Assembly: GCA_902800305.1 (NCBI GenBank)
Contig: CADCDP010000002.1
Coordinates: 1 to 64,000, forward strand
From: an uncultured Bacteroidales bacterium
GTDB taxonomy: Bacteria; Bacteroidota; Bacteroidia; Bacteroidales; Bacteroidaceae
Length of the DNA stretch: 64,000 bases
Direction of reading: 5' to 3'
The notes below the pieces were generated by a model. It made no database searches and had not been told where the DNA came from. It saw nothing but the letters and a program-made list of their open reading frames with translations. The position numbers were made by a program, and so were the translations under genes. Of this stretch, positions 57,285 through 64,000 are shown piece by piece (positions within the stretch are counted from its first letter, which is position 1; the number at the start of each line of letters is the position of its first letter).

Positions 57285-60206
57285 TTATGGGATAGCTACC
57301 TTTTTCCCATTGTGGATATATAGCCCTTTCACGGTGGGCTTGCTGTTCAGTCGTCTGCCATCTAGCGAATACCATGAGTCAGCCCTTCCCTGATTCCAAT
57401 CCTCCTGAGACAAGGAAACAATGGCAGTTTCCTCTGGTTCATCGCCGAAGTTGATGCTGAAAGTGCGAATGTTGGCTTGGTTGTGGTTACCTGTCAACTT
57501 GAAGTAAGCGCGTTGGGTGCCAATGGTCATCTCGGTGTTTGGCCAGTAGAGTTTGTTGTTGGCTCCGAGGTAGAGGATGGTGTTGTCGCCGTCGTCTCCG
57601 ATTTCGACTGGGGCGTAGGTGGCGACAAAAGTGATGCCTGTTTGCTCGACGGGGTTCAGCTCATCCTTCACTATCACATTTTGGAACACGGGGTTGCTGA
57701 TGGTGGGGTTGGTCGCATCGTTGTTCCACTTGATGATGTAGGGCACACCTGCTTTCAGTTCTGTAACAGCATTGCCAAACATGAGGGTAAGCGTTCCTCC
57801 CGTAAGGCTGGCAGAGGTGAGCGTCTTGGCCTCCACGCCTGTGCCAGCAAGAGGACTGTCTGCGATGGTCACGTCGAAAGGTAGGCAGAGGGTATTCCAG
57901 TTGCCGTCTTTGTAGAGGAAGCGGTCAGCGAGGGTGACGTTGGCGGTGACACCGTCCCACTTCGAAATCAAGTCAGTGTTGGGAGTGCCATTGGCCAGTT
58001 CGATAGCATTGTCGGTGGTGGTGAAGAATACGGATTCGCTCCACTTGCCGCCGTTGTTGATGACAGGCTGTACCTGCACCTCGTAAGTGGTTTGCTTCGT
58101 CAAACCAGTGAGGCGGTAGGGTTTTGTCGTTACGTTGTTGACCGTTGTCCAGTCGGAAGATGAACCGATGAAGGTCACGTTGTCGATGAAGAGATCGGAA
58201 TAGGAGTTTTGTCCCGAATTGCAGTGAATGATGACAATCCTACCTGTCTGTCCTGTATATTTACTGAGGTCGAAGGTGTATAGTGTTTGTGTACTGGTGG
58301 CTACAATATTTCCTGAGATAGATTGTGTGTTTCCGCTGCCGATTTTGACACCGACATAGAAAACCTCGCCTTCACCCCAAGCATAGAAAGAAAAGGCACT
58401 TCCGATGGAGTATTCTGGAGAGAGAAGTCCGACTTTATGATTTGAGTTTGAGTCGTTGCTGTAACCGATAGATTTATAACATGCAGAACCTTTAATGCCG
58501 CCTCCAAAAGCCCACTCCCATGTGCTTGCTCCCCCCCAATTTAGGTTTTGCCACATAACACCATTGTTAAAGTCCTCTGTCGTAGAGTTGGTTGTTCTGT
58601 GTTGCAAGTTCCACTGCGTGACATTGCCTACATCTGTCCAACCGATGGTTGCTGTCCCTGCGGTGAGATTGGTGGCTGTAAGGTCTGTGGGGGAAAGGTC
58701 TATGGAGGTCTGTTCATCGACGGTGAGGGTAGCTGGCGTAAAAGTGTTTGCCCGGTAGGGATAGGTATAACTGCCTATAGAGTTAGGAACGGCGACTTCC
58801 AAGGTGTAGGTGCCAACTGCGGCAGGGGTGTAGGTAATGATGCAGTTTTGGGTGGTATTGGCTGGAATCTCGAACATCTTTCCGACACTGAGCTTATCGT
58901 TAACCAAAAGGCAAAGTTCGCCATCGTAGGCATCGCTGCTATTGTTCGTGACGTTGATGGTCACGTCGGCACTTTCGCCTAATGCAATGGTTGCTGGCGA
59001 TACTGTGATGCTGTTAGCCGTGAGGCTAACGATATTGGTGTGGACATCGAGCACGGTGCCTGTTCCTCCCGTTTTCTGGATGCCGACGATGGCCTCTTGT
59101 CCTGAGTTGTAGGCACTGGACGTGGGGTTTCCGCCAATACCTTGCTGTTTGGGGTTGAGCACGGAAAGGACGAAGAAACCATCGCTCCTGCCTCCCCAGC
59201 CCCAGTTGATGTGGAAGAGGTCGGTGTTACTCTCGTATTTGTAGCCATCGCACACAAAGGCATGGCCGTTGGTTGTTGACTGACCGCCATAGAGCACGGG
59301 ACGGCCTTGACTTAGTTCGTGGTAAATTAGGTCTGTCCAGTTGGCGTAGGAGTAGTAGCTGCGTGAAACGTATTTTGTAGTGGTGGAATAGCCGAAGTAG
59401 GTCGTGAGGGCAGAGACTACGTCTCGAGTGATTGCCCCCGAAGAAGAGAAACCGTAGTCCATATTGACAGAACGGCCACAATACAACATTAGGTCGGCAA
59501 CAGCAGTTTTCTGTGCATCGGTATAATTCTCTGTATAACTGTTCTTCATGTTTGCCCAGTCGAAGGTTTTGCTGGGAAGGTTATAAGAGGAAATCGGTTG
59601 GGCTGCTTCTTGCGGCCATTGATGGTATTTCATTATTTGTGCCATAGCCGTGGCTACACAGCCTGTGACATATTTTTTGTCGTTGTTATCTGGGGGACAG
59701 CTCGCATTGTAAGGGCTACCTTGATCCCACGTCGTGGTGAGTAGTGGACCAATGGTGGTAATGCTGTGTGTGCCTACCCGTCGAGGTGCCTTGTTAGGAG
59801 CGGTCGTTGCGGTGCTTTCATGCTGCTGCAACCAAGCAATCTCGTCGGCGTAGCCTTGCAGCCATGCTTTCAGGTTGTCGGGCATGTTGTTGGAGTCGAA
59901 ACTGCCGCTGTCGCTATAGCCGAGGATGGGGGTAGTGGCATCGTCGTTGCTGACGATGATGAAGCCACCATCGTCACTTACGTTGAACACGTAGAGTCCG
60001 CTCACTTGGTTCTCCAAGGTAAGTTGGGGCATCGTGCCAGGAGCACGTCTTGCCTTGCTTGTGTTAGTCAAATGATTGTTCAGAAATGCTTGGGCCAACT
60101 TGTGTGCTTGCTCTGCGGTCACATTATCGGCCCAAGCCCCATCCGTGCATAGCAGGGCGAGGAACAGCGTCATCGTTGTCCTCGCCCAAGTATTTCTTAG
60201 CTTCAT
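57285..60206 (-). CDS. Secreted C10-family (streptopain-like) cysteine peptidase
   Basis: A 973-residue secreted peptidase. Signal peptide, then a Spi_C10 propeptide (AEQAHKLAQAFLNNHLTNTS, then SGLYVFNVSDDGGFIIVSND), then the C10 catalytic domain with the nucleophile Cys in YVTGCVATAMAQIMKYHQWP (about residue 182) and the His in NGHAFVCDGYKY (about 316) followed by HINWGWGGRSDGFF. Two Ig-like/FN3-like domains follow (ATIALGESADVTINVTNNSS; TIGWTDVGNVTQWNLQHRTT). The tail WYSLDGRRLNSKPTVKGLYI, HNGKKVAIP is a typical type IX-like sorting signal. It starts 28 bp after argS ends. An ATG 12 bp upstream (60218) is possible. Confidence 0.9.
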   Translation of the reverse strand: MKLRNTWARTTMTLFLALLCTDGAWADNVTAEQAHKLAQAFLNNHLTNTSKARRAPGTMPQLTLENQVSGLYVFNVSDDGGFIIVSNDDATTPILGYSDSGSFDSNNMPDNLKAWLQGYADEIAWLQQHESTATTAPNKAPRRVGTHSITTIGPLLTTTWDQGSPYNASCPPDNNDKKYVTGCVATAMAQIMKYHQWPQEAAQPISSYNLPSKTFDWANMKNSYTENYTDAQKTAVADLMLYCGRSVNMDYGFSSSGAITRDVVSALTTYFGYSTTTKYVSRSYYSYANWTDLIYHELSQGRPVLYGGQSTTNGHAFVCDGYKYESNTDLFHINWGWGGRSDGFFVLSVLNPKQQGIGGNPTSSAYNSGQEAIVGIQKTGGTGTVLDVHTNIVSLTANSITVSPATIALGESADVTINVTNNSSDAYDGELCLLVNDKLSVGKMFEIPANTTQNCIITYTPAAVGTYTLEVAVPNSIGSYTYPYRANTFTPATLTVDEQTSIDLSPTDLTATNLTAGTATIGWTDVGNVTQWNLQHRTTNSTTEDFNNGVMWQNLNWGGASTWEWAFGGGIKGSACYKSIGYSNDSNSNHKVGLLSPEYSIGSAFSFYAWGEGEVFYVGVKIGSGNTQSISGNIVATSTQTLYTFDLSKYTGQTGRIVIIHCNSGQNSYSDLFIDNVTFIGSSSDWTTVNNVTTKPYRLTGLTKQTTYEVQVQPVINNGGKWSESVFFTTTDNAIELANGTPNTDLISKWDGVTANVTLADRFLYKDGNWNTLCLPFDVTIADSPLAGTGVEAKTLTSASLTGGTLTLMFGNAVTELKAGVPYIIKWNNDATNPTISNPVFQNVIVKDELNPVEQTGITFVATYAPVEIGDDGDNTILYLGANNKLYWPNTEMTIGTQRAYFKLTGNHNQANIRTFSINFGDEPEETAIVSLSQEDWNQGRADSWYSLDGRRLNSKPTVKGLYIHNGKKVAIP

Positions 60207-60234
60207 AGAATATATCATGTGTTGTTGTATGCTT

Positions 60235-62031
60235 TTACATTCGCTCGGGCATCTCTATGCCGAGAAGTCCCATGCCGAGACTGAGCACCTTGGCAACGGC
60301 TTGGGCGAGGGATAGACGGAATTGCTTGAGGTCGGCGTCGGTTTCGCCGAGGATGGTGTAGTCGTGGTAGAACTGGTTGAAGGTCTTGGTGAGGTCGTAG
60401 CAGTAATTGCAGATGCCTGATGGACTGTAGTCGGTGCCAGCCTGACGTACGGCCACAGGGAACTGATTCAGTTTCTGAATGAGTTCGGTTTCCTTTGTCG
60501 AGATGGAGATGCTGGTGGGTAGTTGGGCAGGAAGGTTGATGTCTTGCTGCTTGGCCTTGCGAAGGATGGAGGCGATACGGGCATATGTGTACTGGATGAA
60601 GGGACCCGTGTTGCCATTGAAGTCGATGGACTCTTCGGGGTTGAAGAGCATGTTCTTGCGGGCATCCACCTTGAGGATGAAGTATTTGAGGGCACCGAGT
60701 CCTACCTTGCGAGCCACTTCTCGGGCTTCGTCCTCAGGCATCTCTGTTTGTTTTACCCGTTCCTTGCTGGCTTCGTAGGCATCTTCAATCATGGCAGCCA
60801 TCAGGTCGTCGGCATCCACCACGGTGCCTTCTCGGCTCTTCATTTTTCCGTTGGGGAGTTCTACCATACCATAGGAGAAGTGGACGAGGTCTTTGCCCCA
60901 CTTGAAGCCTAATTTGTCCAAAAGGATGCTGAGCACTTGGAAGTGGTAGTTCTGCTCGTTGCCCACCACGTAAATCATCTTGTCGATGGGGTAGTCTTGG
61001 AAACGAAGTTTGGCAGTGCCGATATCCTGCGTCATATAGACGGAGGTGCCGTCGGAGCGAAGAAGAAGTTTCTCGTCGAGTCCTTCGGCGGTAAGGTCTG
61101 CCCAGACGGAGCCGTCGTCGCGACGATAGAAGAAACCTTTTTCGAGTCCTTCCATCACCTTCTCCTTGCCTTCGAGGTAGGTCTCAGATTCATAGTAAAT
61201 CTTGTCGAAGCTGACACCCATCATCTTGTAGGTCTCGTCGAAACCAGCATAGACCCATTCGTTCATCTTCTTCCAAAGGCTGCGCATGTCGGGGTCGCCT
61301 TGCTCCCACTTGACGAGCATCTCGTGGGCTTCCTTGATGAGGGGTGCTTCCTGCTTGGCGGTGTCTTCGTCCATGCCCTGTGCCACGAGCTGCTTGACTT
61401 CCTCGCGGTAGTGCTTGTCGAAGGCCACGTAGTAGTCGCCAATGAGGTGGTCGCCCTTCTTGCCAGAGGACTGGGGTGTCTCGCCATTGCCCCACTTGAG
61501 CCATGCGAGCATGGACTTGCAGATGTGGATGCCTCGGTCGTTGACGATGTTGGTCTTGACCACTTTGTTGCCGTTGGCCTCGACGATACGTGCCAAGGCT
61601 GAACCGAGGAGGTTGTTGCGCACATGGCCGAGGTGGAGGGGCTTGTTGGTGTTGGGCGACGAGTATTCTATCATCACCAAGGGGCTTTGGTCGGTGACGG
61701 GTGTGAAGCCGAACGTCTCGTCGGCATTGATTTGGTTGAGCAGCGTAATCCATGGGGCATCGCTGATGACGAGGTTGAGGAAACCTTTCACCACGTTGTA
61801 CTTGGTGACCACGTCACCCACATTCTCCACGAGGAACTGCCCAATCTCTGTGCCCACCTGTTCGGGAGCTTTGTGTGCTGCCTTCACAAATGGGAACACC
61901 ACCACGGTGAGGTGTCCCTCGAATTCAGCTTTTGTCTTCTGTAACTGCACCTGTGCAGCTGTGGCTTCAAGTCCGTACAGCGACTTGACTGCTTCCTGCA
62001 CTCCTGCTATCAATTTTTCTTCTATTGTCAT
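60235..62031 (-). CDS. argS: Arginyl-tRNA synthetase
   Basis: A 598-residue class I synthetase. The HIGH-like motif is LHLGHVRNNL (about residue 134), the KMSK-like loop is NGKMKSREGTVV (about 397), the N-terminal add-1 domain is at the start and the anticodon-binding DALR domain at the end (FIQYTYARIASILRKAKQQD). It charges tRNA-Arg. The length matches the family. It has its own promoter octamer and is followed by the C10 peptidase gene. Confidence 0.96.
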   Translation of the reverse strand: MTIEEKLIAGVQEAVKSLYGLEATAAQVQLQKTKAEFEGHLTVVVFPFVKAAHKAPEQVGTEIGQFLVENVGDVVTKYNVVKGFLNLVISDAPWITLLNQINADETFGFTPVTDQSPLVMIEYSSPNTNKPLHLGHVRNNLLGSALARIVEANGNKVVKTNIVNDRGIHICKSMLAWLKWGNGETPQSSGKKGDHLIGDYYVAFDKHYREEVKQLVAQGMDEDTAKQEAPLIKEAHEMLVKWEQGDPDMRSLWKKMNEWVYAGFDETYKMMGVSFDKIYYESETYLEGKEKVMEGLEKGFFYRRDDGSVWADLTAEGLDEKLLLRSDGTSVYMTQDIGTAKLRFQDYPIDKMIYVVGNEQNYHFQVLSILLDKLGFKWGKDLVHFSYGMVELPNGKMKSREGTVVDADDLMAAMIEDAYEASKERVKQTEMPEDEAREVARKVGLGALKYFILKVDARKNMLFNPEESIDFNGNTGPFIQYTYARIASILRKAKQQDINLPAQLPTSISISTKETELIQKLNQFPVAVRQAGTDYSPSGICNYCYDLTKTFNQFYHDYTILGETDADLKQFRLSLAQAVAKVLSLGMGLLGIEMPERM

Positions 62032-62053
62032 TGTTTTAGGGTCTTTTCGGGTG

Positions 62054-62061
62054 CAAAGGTA
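62054..62061 (-). promoter_or_regulatory. -7 promoter element (TACCTTTG) of argS
   Basis: Minus-strand TACCTTTG 23 bp before the ATG at 62031. Confidence 0.6.
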
Positions 62062-62068
62062 CGAATTT

Positions 62069-62100
62069 TAAATGATAAATGATAAATGATAAATGATAAA
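62069..62100. repeat. Simple tandem repeat taaatga, about four copies
   Basis: The sequence taaatgataaatgataaat... sits upstream of argS next to repeat R1. Low-complexity, no function inferred. Confidence 0.75.
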
Positions 62101-62111
62101 AATCACTTATT

Positions 62112-62214
62112 GTAAAGTTTAAAGTTTAGAGTTTAAAGTTTAAAGAGGCTAACGCGACGTTCGGAAACAAGCCGCATGGTCTTTAAACTTTAAACCTTAA
62201 ACTTTAAACTTTAC
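62112..62214 (+). repeat. Dispersed intergenic repeat R1, copy 4
   Basis: gaggctaacgcgacgttcgg then aaacaagccgcatggtc, flanked by tttaaag and tttaaac runs. Nearly the same core as 5609-5700. Confidence 0.85.
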
Positions 62215-62240
62215 AGATTTTCACTTATTACTTTTACCTT

Positions 62241-63146
62241 TCACCTACGTCCCCCTCCGCGTGTGCCGCCTACGTTGCCACGAGTGGGAGTTGGGGCATT
62301 GGTGCGAGTTGGGCTGACGTTGCTGACACGGGTGGCTCCTGCTACGCTGCTGCGAGAAGAACTACGCATGTTGCTGTCGCTGCGAGGGTTGGTTGCACCA
62401 CCTCCCCTCATGCCGCCTTGAGGCTGGGTCTGTGGACGGGTCTGAGGCTGTGCATTGCCACGGTTGTTGTTCTGTGGAACATTGGGCTGTACATGGCTGC
62501 GACCATTGTTTGGGTTGCTGCGTGGAACGTCGCCAGAGGGATGTCCTGTGCGGGGTGCGCCGCCGTCGAAGTGCTGTCCTCCGTGAGGCACTCCACCACG
62601 ATGGTTGATGCCAGGAGCTGGGTGTCCACCACGAGGAGTCACAGAGGGTGCTGGGTGTCCACCACGGGGTGCCATCGGACGGAAGAAGTGACCGCCGCCG
62701 TAGTGGGCGAGAGGACGGGGTGCGTGGTAGTAGAAGCGATGGCGGCCATAGCGGTCGTAGTCGTAGATGGAGAAGTGCCAGCCACGGTTGGCGAACACGA
62801 TGGGACGGTGGAAGTAGCTGTAGCCTATCAGGCGATTCCAGGCGGAGATGCCGAGGAGGGTGCGGAGGGCGAGGTCGCGGGCTTCGCACACCGTGATATA
62901 GTCATCGTAGTAGTAGCCGATGGCCACTTCGTCGAGGTAGCTGTTCACGCCCCAAATGTAGTCGTAGTTGATGCGGTACATCTCGTCGATGAGGAAGGGG
63001 TCGGTGATGCCAAGTGTGTAAGCCATGCGGTCGGTCAAGAACCGTGCATTGCTGCGCATGGCTGCGATGCTCATGCTCTGAGCGTTCACTGTTGTTGCTC
63101 CGATGAGGAGAACGATAGCTGCGAGTGTAGTTCTTAAAGCCTTCAT
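62241..63146 (-). CDS. Exported protein with glycine/histidine-rich low-complexity tail
   Basis: A 301-residue exported protein of no recognised family. A signal peptide (MKALRTTLAAIVLLIGATTV, cleaved near NAQ) precedes a ~125-residue folded-looking part rich in Tyr (FLIDEMYRINYDYIWGVNSY, YYYDDYITVCEARDLALRTL). The second half is low-complexity, with repeats of PRGGHPAP and HRGGVPHGG, then Asn/Gln and Arg/Gly-rich runs ending RGGGRR, reminiscent of phase-separating or surface-binding tails. It has its own -7 element. The role is unknown. Confidence 0.75.
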   Translation of the reverse strand: MKALRTTLAAIVLLIGATTVNAQSMSIAAMRSNARFLTDRMAYTLGITDPFLIDEMYRINYDYIWGVNSYLDEVAIGYYYDDYITVCEARDLALRTLLGISAWNRLIGYSYFHRPIVFANRGWHFSIYDYDRYGRHRFYYHAPRPLAHYGGGHFFRPMAPRGGHPAPSVTPRGGHPAPGINHRGGVPHGGQHFDGGAPRTGHPSGDVPRSNPNNGRSHVQPNVPQNNNRGNAQPQTRPQTQPQGGMRGGGATNPRSDSNMRSSSRSSVAGATRVSNVSPTRTNAPTPTRGNVGGTRGGGRR

Positions 63147-63196
63147 AGTCGTATTGTTTTTTTAGAGAGTTAATACTGCTTTTTTGTTTTCTGCTG

Positions 63197-63204
63197 CAAA
63201 GTTA
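63197..63204 (-). promoter_or_regulatory. -7 promoter element (TAACTTTG) of the low-complexity exported protein
   Basis: Minus-strand TAACTTTG about 50 bp before the ATG at 63146. Confidence 0.55.
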
Positions 63205-63258
63205 CGACAAAAAGAATCCCCCTGCAAATGGCTTTTCCTATTTGCAAGGGGTTTTTCC

Positions 63259-63867
63259 CTATTGTGTGAAGGGGAGTTCGAGCTGCACCGTTCCCAAGAG
63301 ATTGAAAGTCATTCGGTGGTAGGGCGTAGTGCCATGTGTTTCAATACCTTGCCGATGCTCTTTCGTCGGATAGCCCGCATTGTGGTTCCATCCATAAAAA
63401 GGATATTCTTTGTGCAATTCCTTCATGTAATCGTCGCGATAGGTCTTCGCCAGAATGGAAGCCGCCGCAATGGAGAGGTATTTCCCATCACCTTTGACGA
63501 TGGTGGTGTGAGGCACTCCTGGGTAGGGAAAGAACCTGTTACCGTCGATGATAAGGTTTTCTGGCCTCACTTTTAAGCCATCGATGGCTCGGTGCATGGC
63601 CGTGATGCTGGCACGAAGGATGTTCATCTCGTCAATCTCTTGTGCTGTCACGATGCCCAGTGCCCATGCCACCGCATCACGCTCAATCTCATCGCGCAAC
63701 CGATACCGCTGCTTCGCCGTCAACTGCTTCGAGTCGTTCAGCAGGTCGTTGTGGTAATCCGTCGGCAATATCACCGCCGCCGCATATACACTGCCCGCCA
63801 AGCATCCCCGACCAGCCTCGTCGCAGCCAGCCTCGATGACACCTTCTTTATAATAAGGTAATAGCAT
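63259..63867 (-). CDS. rnhB: Ribonuclease HII
   Basis: A 202-residue RNase HII. Metal-binding residues are visible in the N-terminal GCDEAGRGCLAGSVYAAAVI (DEAGRG) and downstream NDSKQLTAKQR, IDGNRFFPYPG and KTYRDDYMKELHKEYPFYGW. It removes RNA from RNA-DNA hybrids during replication. Its start codon overlaps the stop codon of the upstream SDR gene by 1 bp (TAATG), which suggests translational coupling. Confidence 0.93.
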   Translation of the reverse strand: MLLPYYKEGVIEAGCDEAGRGCLAGSVYAAAVILPTDYHNDLLNDSKQLTAKQRYRLRDEIERDAVAWALGIVTAQEIDEMNILRASITAMHRAIDGLKVRPENLIIDGNRFFPYPGVPHTTIVKGDGKYLSIAAASILAKTYRDDYMKELHKEYPFYGWNHNAGYPTKEHRQGIETHGTTPYHRMTFNLLGTVQLELPFTQ

Positions 63868-64000
63868 TATTTCGGCTGCTTGCCGATGTAAGCCAAAATG
63901 CCACCATCCACATAGAGCACGTGGCCGTTCACTGCATCGGATGCATGAGAAGCGAGGAACACAGCGGGACCACCAAGTTCTGATGGGTCGAGCCAGCGGC
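63867..64000 (-). CDS. KduD-like short-chain dehydrogenase, C-terminal end only
   Basis: Only the last ~43 codons lie in the window; the N-terminus is beyond it. The tail RWLDPSELGGPAVFLASHAS then VNGHVLYVDGGILAYIGKQP is typical of SDR family 2-deoxy-D-gluconate 3-dehydrogenase/gluconate 5-dehydrogenase proteins of Bacteroidota (KduD-like), which act in hexuronate or keto-sugar metabolism. The NAD-binding half cannot be seen. Confidence 0.75.
   Translation of the reverse strand, partial: RWLDPSELGGPAVFLASHASDAVNGHVLYVDGGILAYIGKQPK

Overview
The window comes from a Bacteroidota genome, most probably a gut or rumen Prevotellaceae (Prevotella/Segatella-like). The evidence is the TAnnTTTG-type -7 promoter elements, a SusC/SusD pair, a hybrid two-component regulator with AraC output, FecI/FecR-type signalling, DUF6140 and DUF4843 families, lipoprotein signals, and secreted proteins with type IX-like C-terminal tails. 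I see no rRNA, tRNA or CRISPR array. The species call is inference.

Layout. 1-2942: a secreted protein cut by the window edge and a TPR/HTH membrane regulator. 3122-15414: a minus-strand polysaccharide-degradation cluster (GH53-GH43 fusion, Dabb protein, DUF1593 nucleoside-hydrolase-like protein, double alpha/beta-hydrolase, type B carboxylesterase, GH3, CE1-like esterase with a decayed second copy), probably acting on pectic galactan or esterified hemicellulose. 15415-16151: about 700 bp of repeats and hairpins. 16152-25351: an accessory, defence-like island. It holds a tight five-gene operon (DUF6140, three unknowns, AAA ATPase) behind a candidate structured RNA, a divergent unknown protein with a possible HTH, an AbiEi/AbiEii toxin-antitoxin pair, a gene remnant and a STAND-like ATPase. 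25538-34446: a one-piece hybrid two-component sensor divergent from two secreted proteins with type IX-like tails. 34699-45612: thioredoxin, PKD-like lipoprotein, DUF4843 lipoprotein, SusD, SusC and GH127 beta-L-arabinofuranosidase, transcribed from right to left and probably one arabinoside-uptake operon. 46365-53161: housekeeping genes (2-oxoacid:ferredoxin oxidoreductase, NrdG, a C_GCAxxG_C_C protein, RfbB, DUF4294, TrmH/SpoU methyltransferase). 53320-57039: sigma factor, anti-sigma and STN-domain outer-membrane receptor. 57285-64000: C10 peptidase, ArgS, a glycine-rich secreted protein, RnhB and the end of a KduD-like SDR.

The most unusual content is at the repeat level. A ~120-bp palindromic element lies in-frame inside two unrelated genes (the methyltransferase and the anti-sigma factor) and encodes nearly the same peptide in both. 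A 55-bp palindrome-bearing sequence encodes the signal peptides of two adjacent lipoproteins. An ~80-bp promoter-bearing cassette precedes two unrelated genes. Several intergenic elements share a direct-direct-inverted layout with perfect long hairpins. The five-gene DUF6140/AAA operon with its structured leader is the best candidate for an undescribed multi-gene system.
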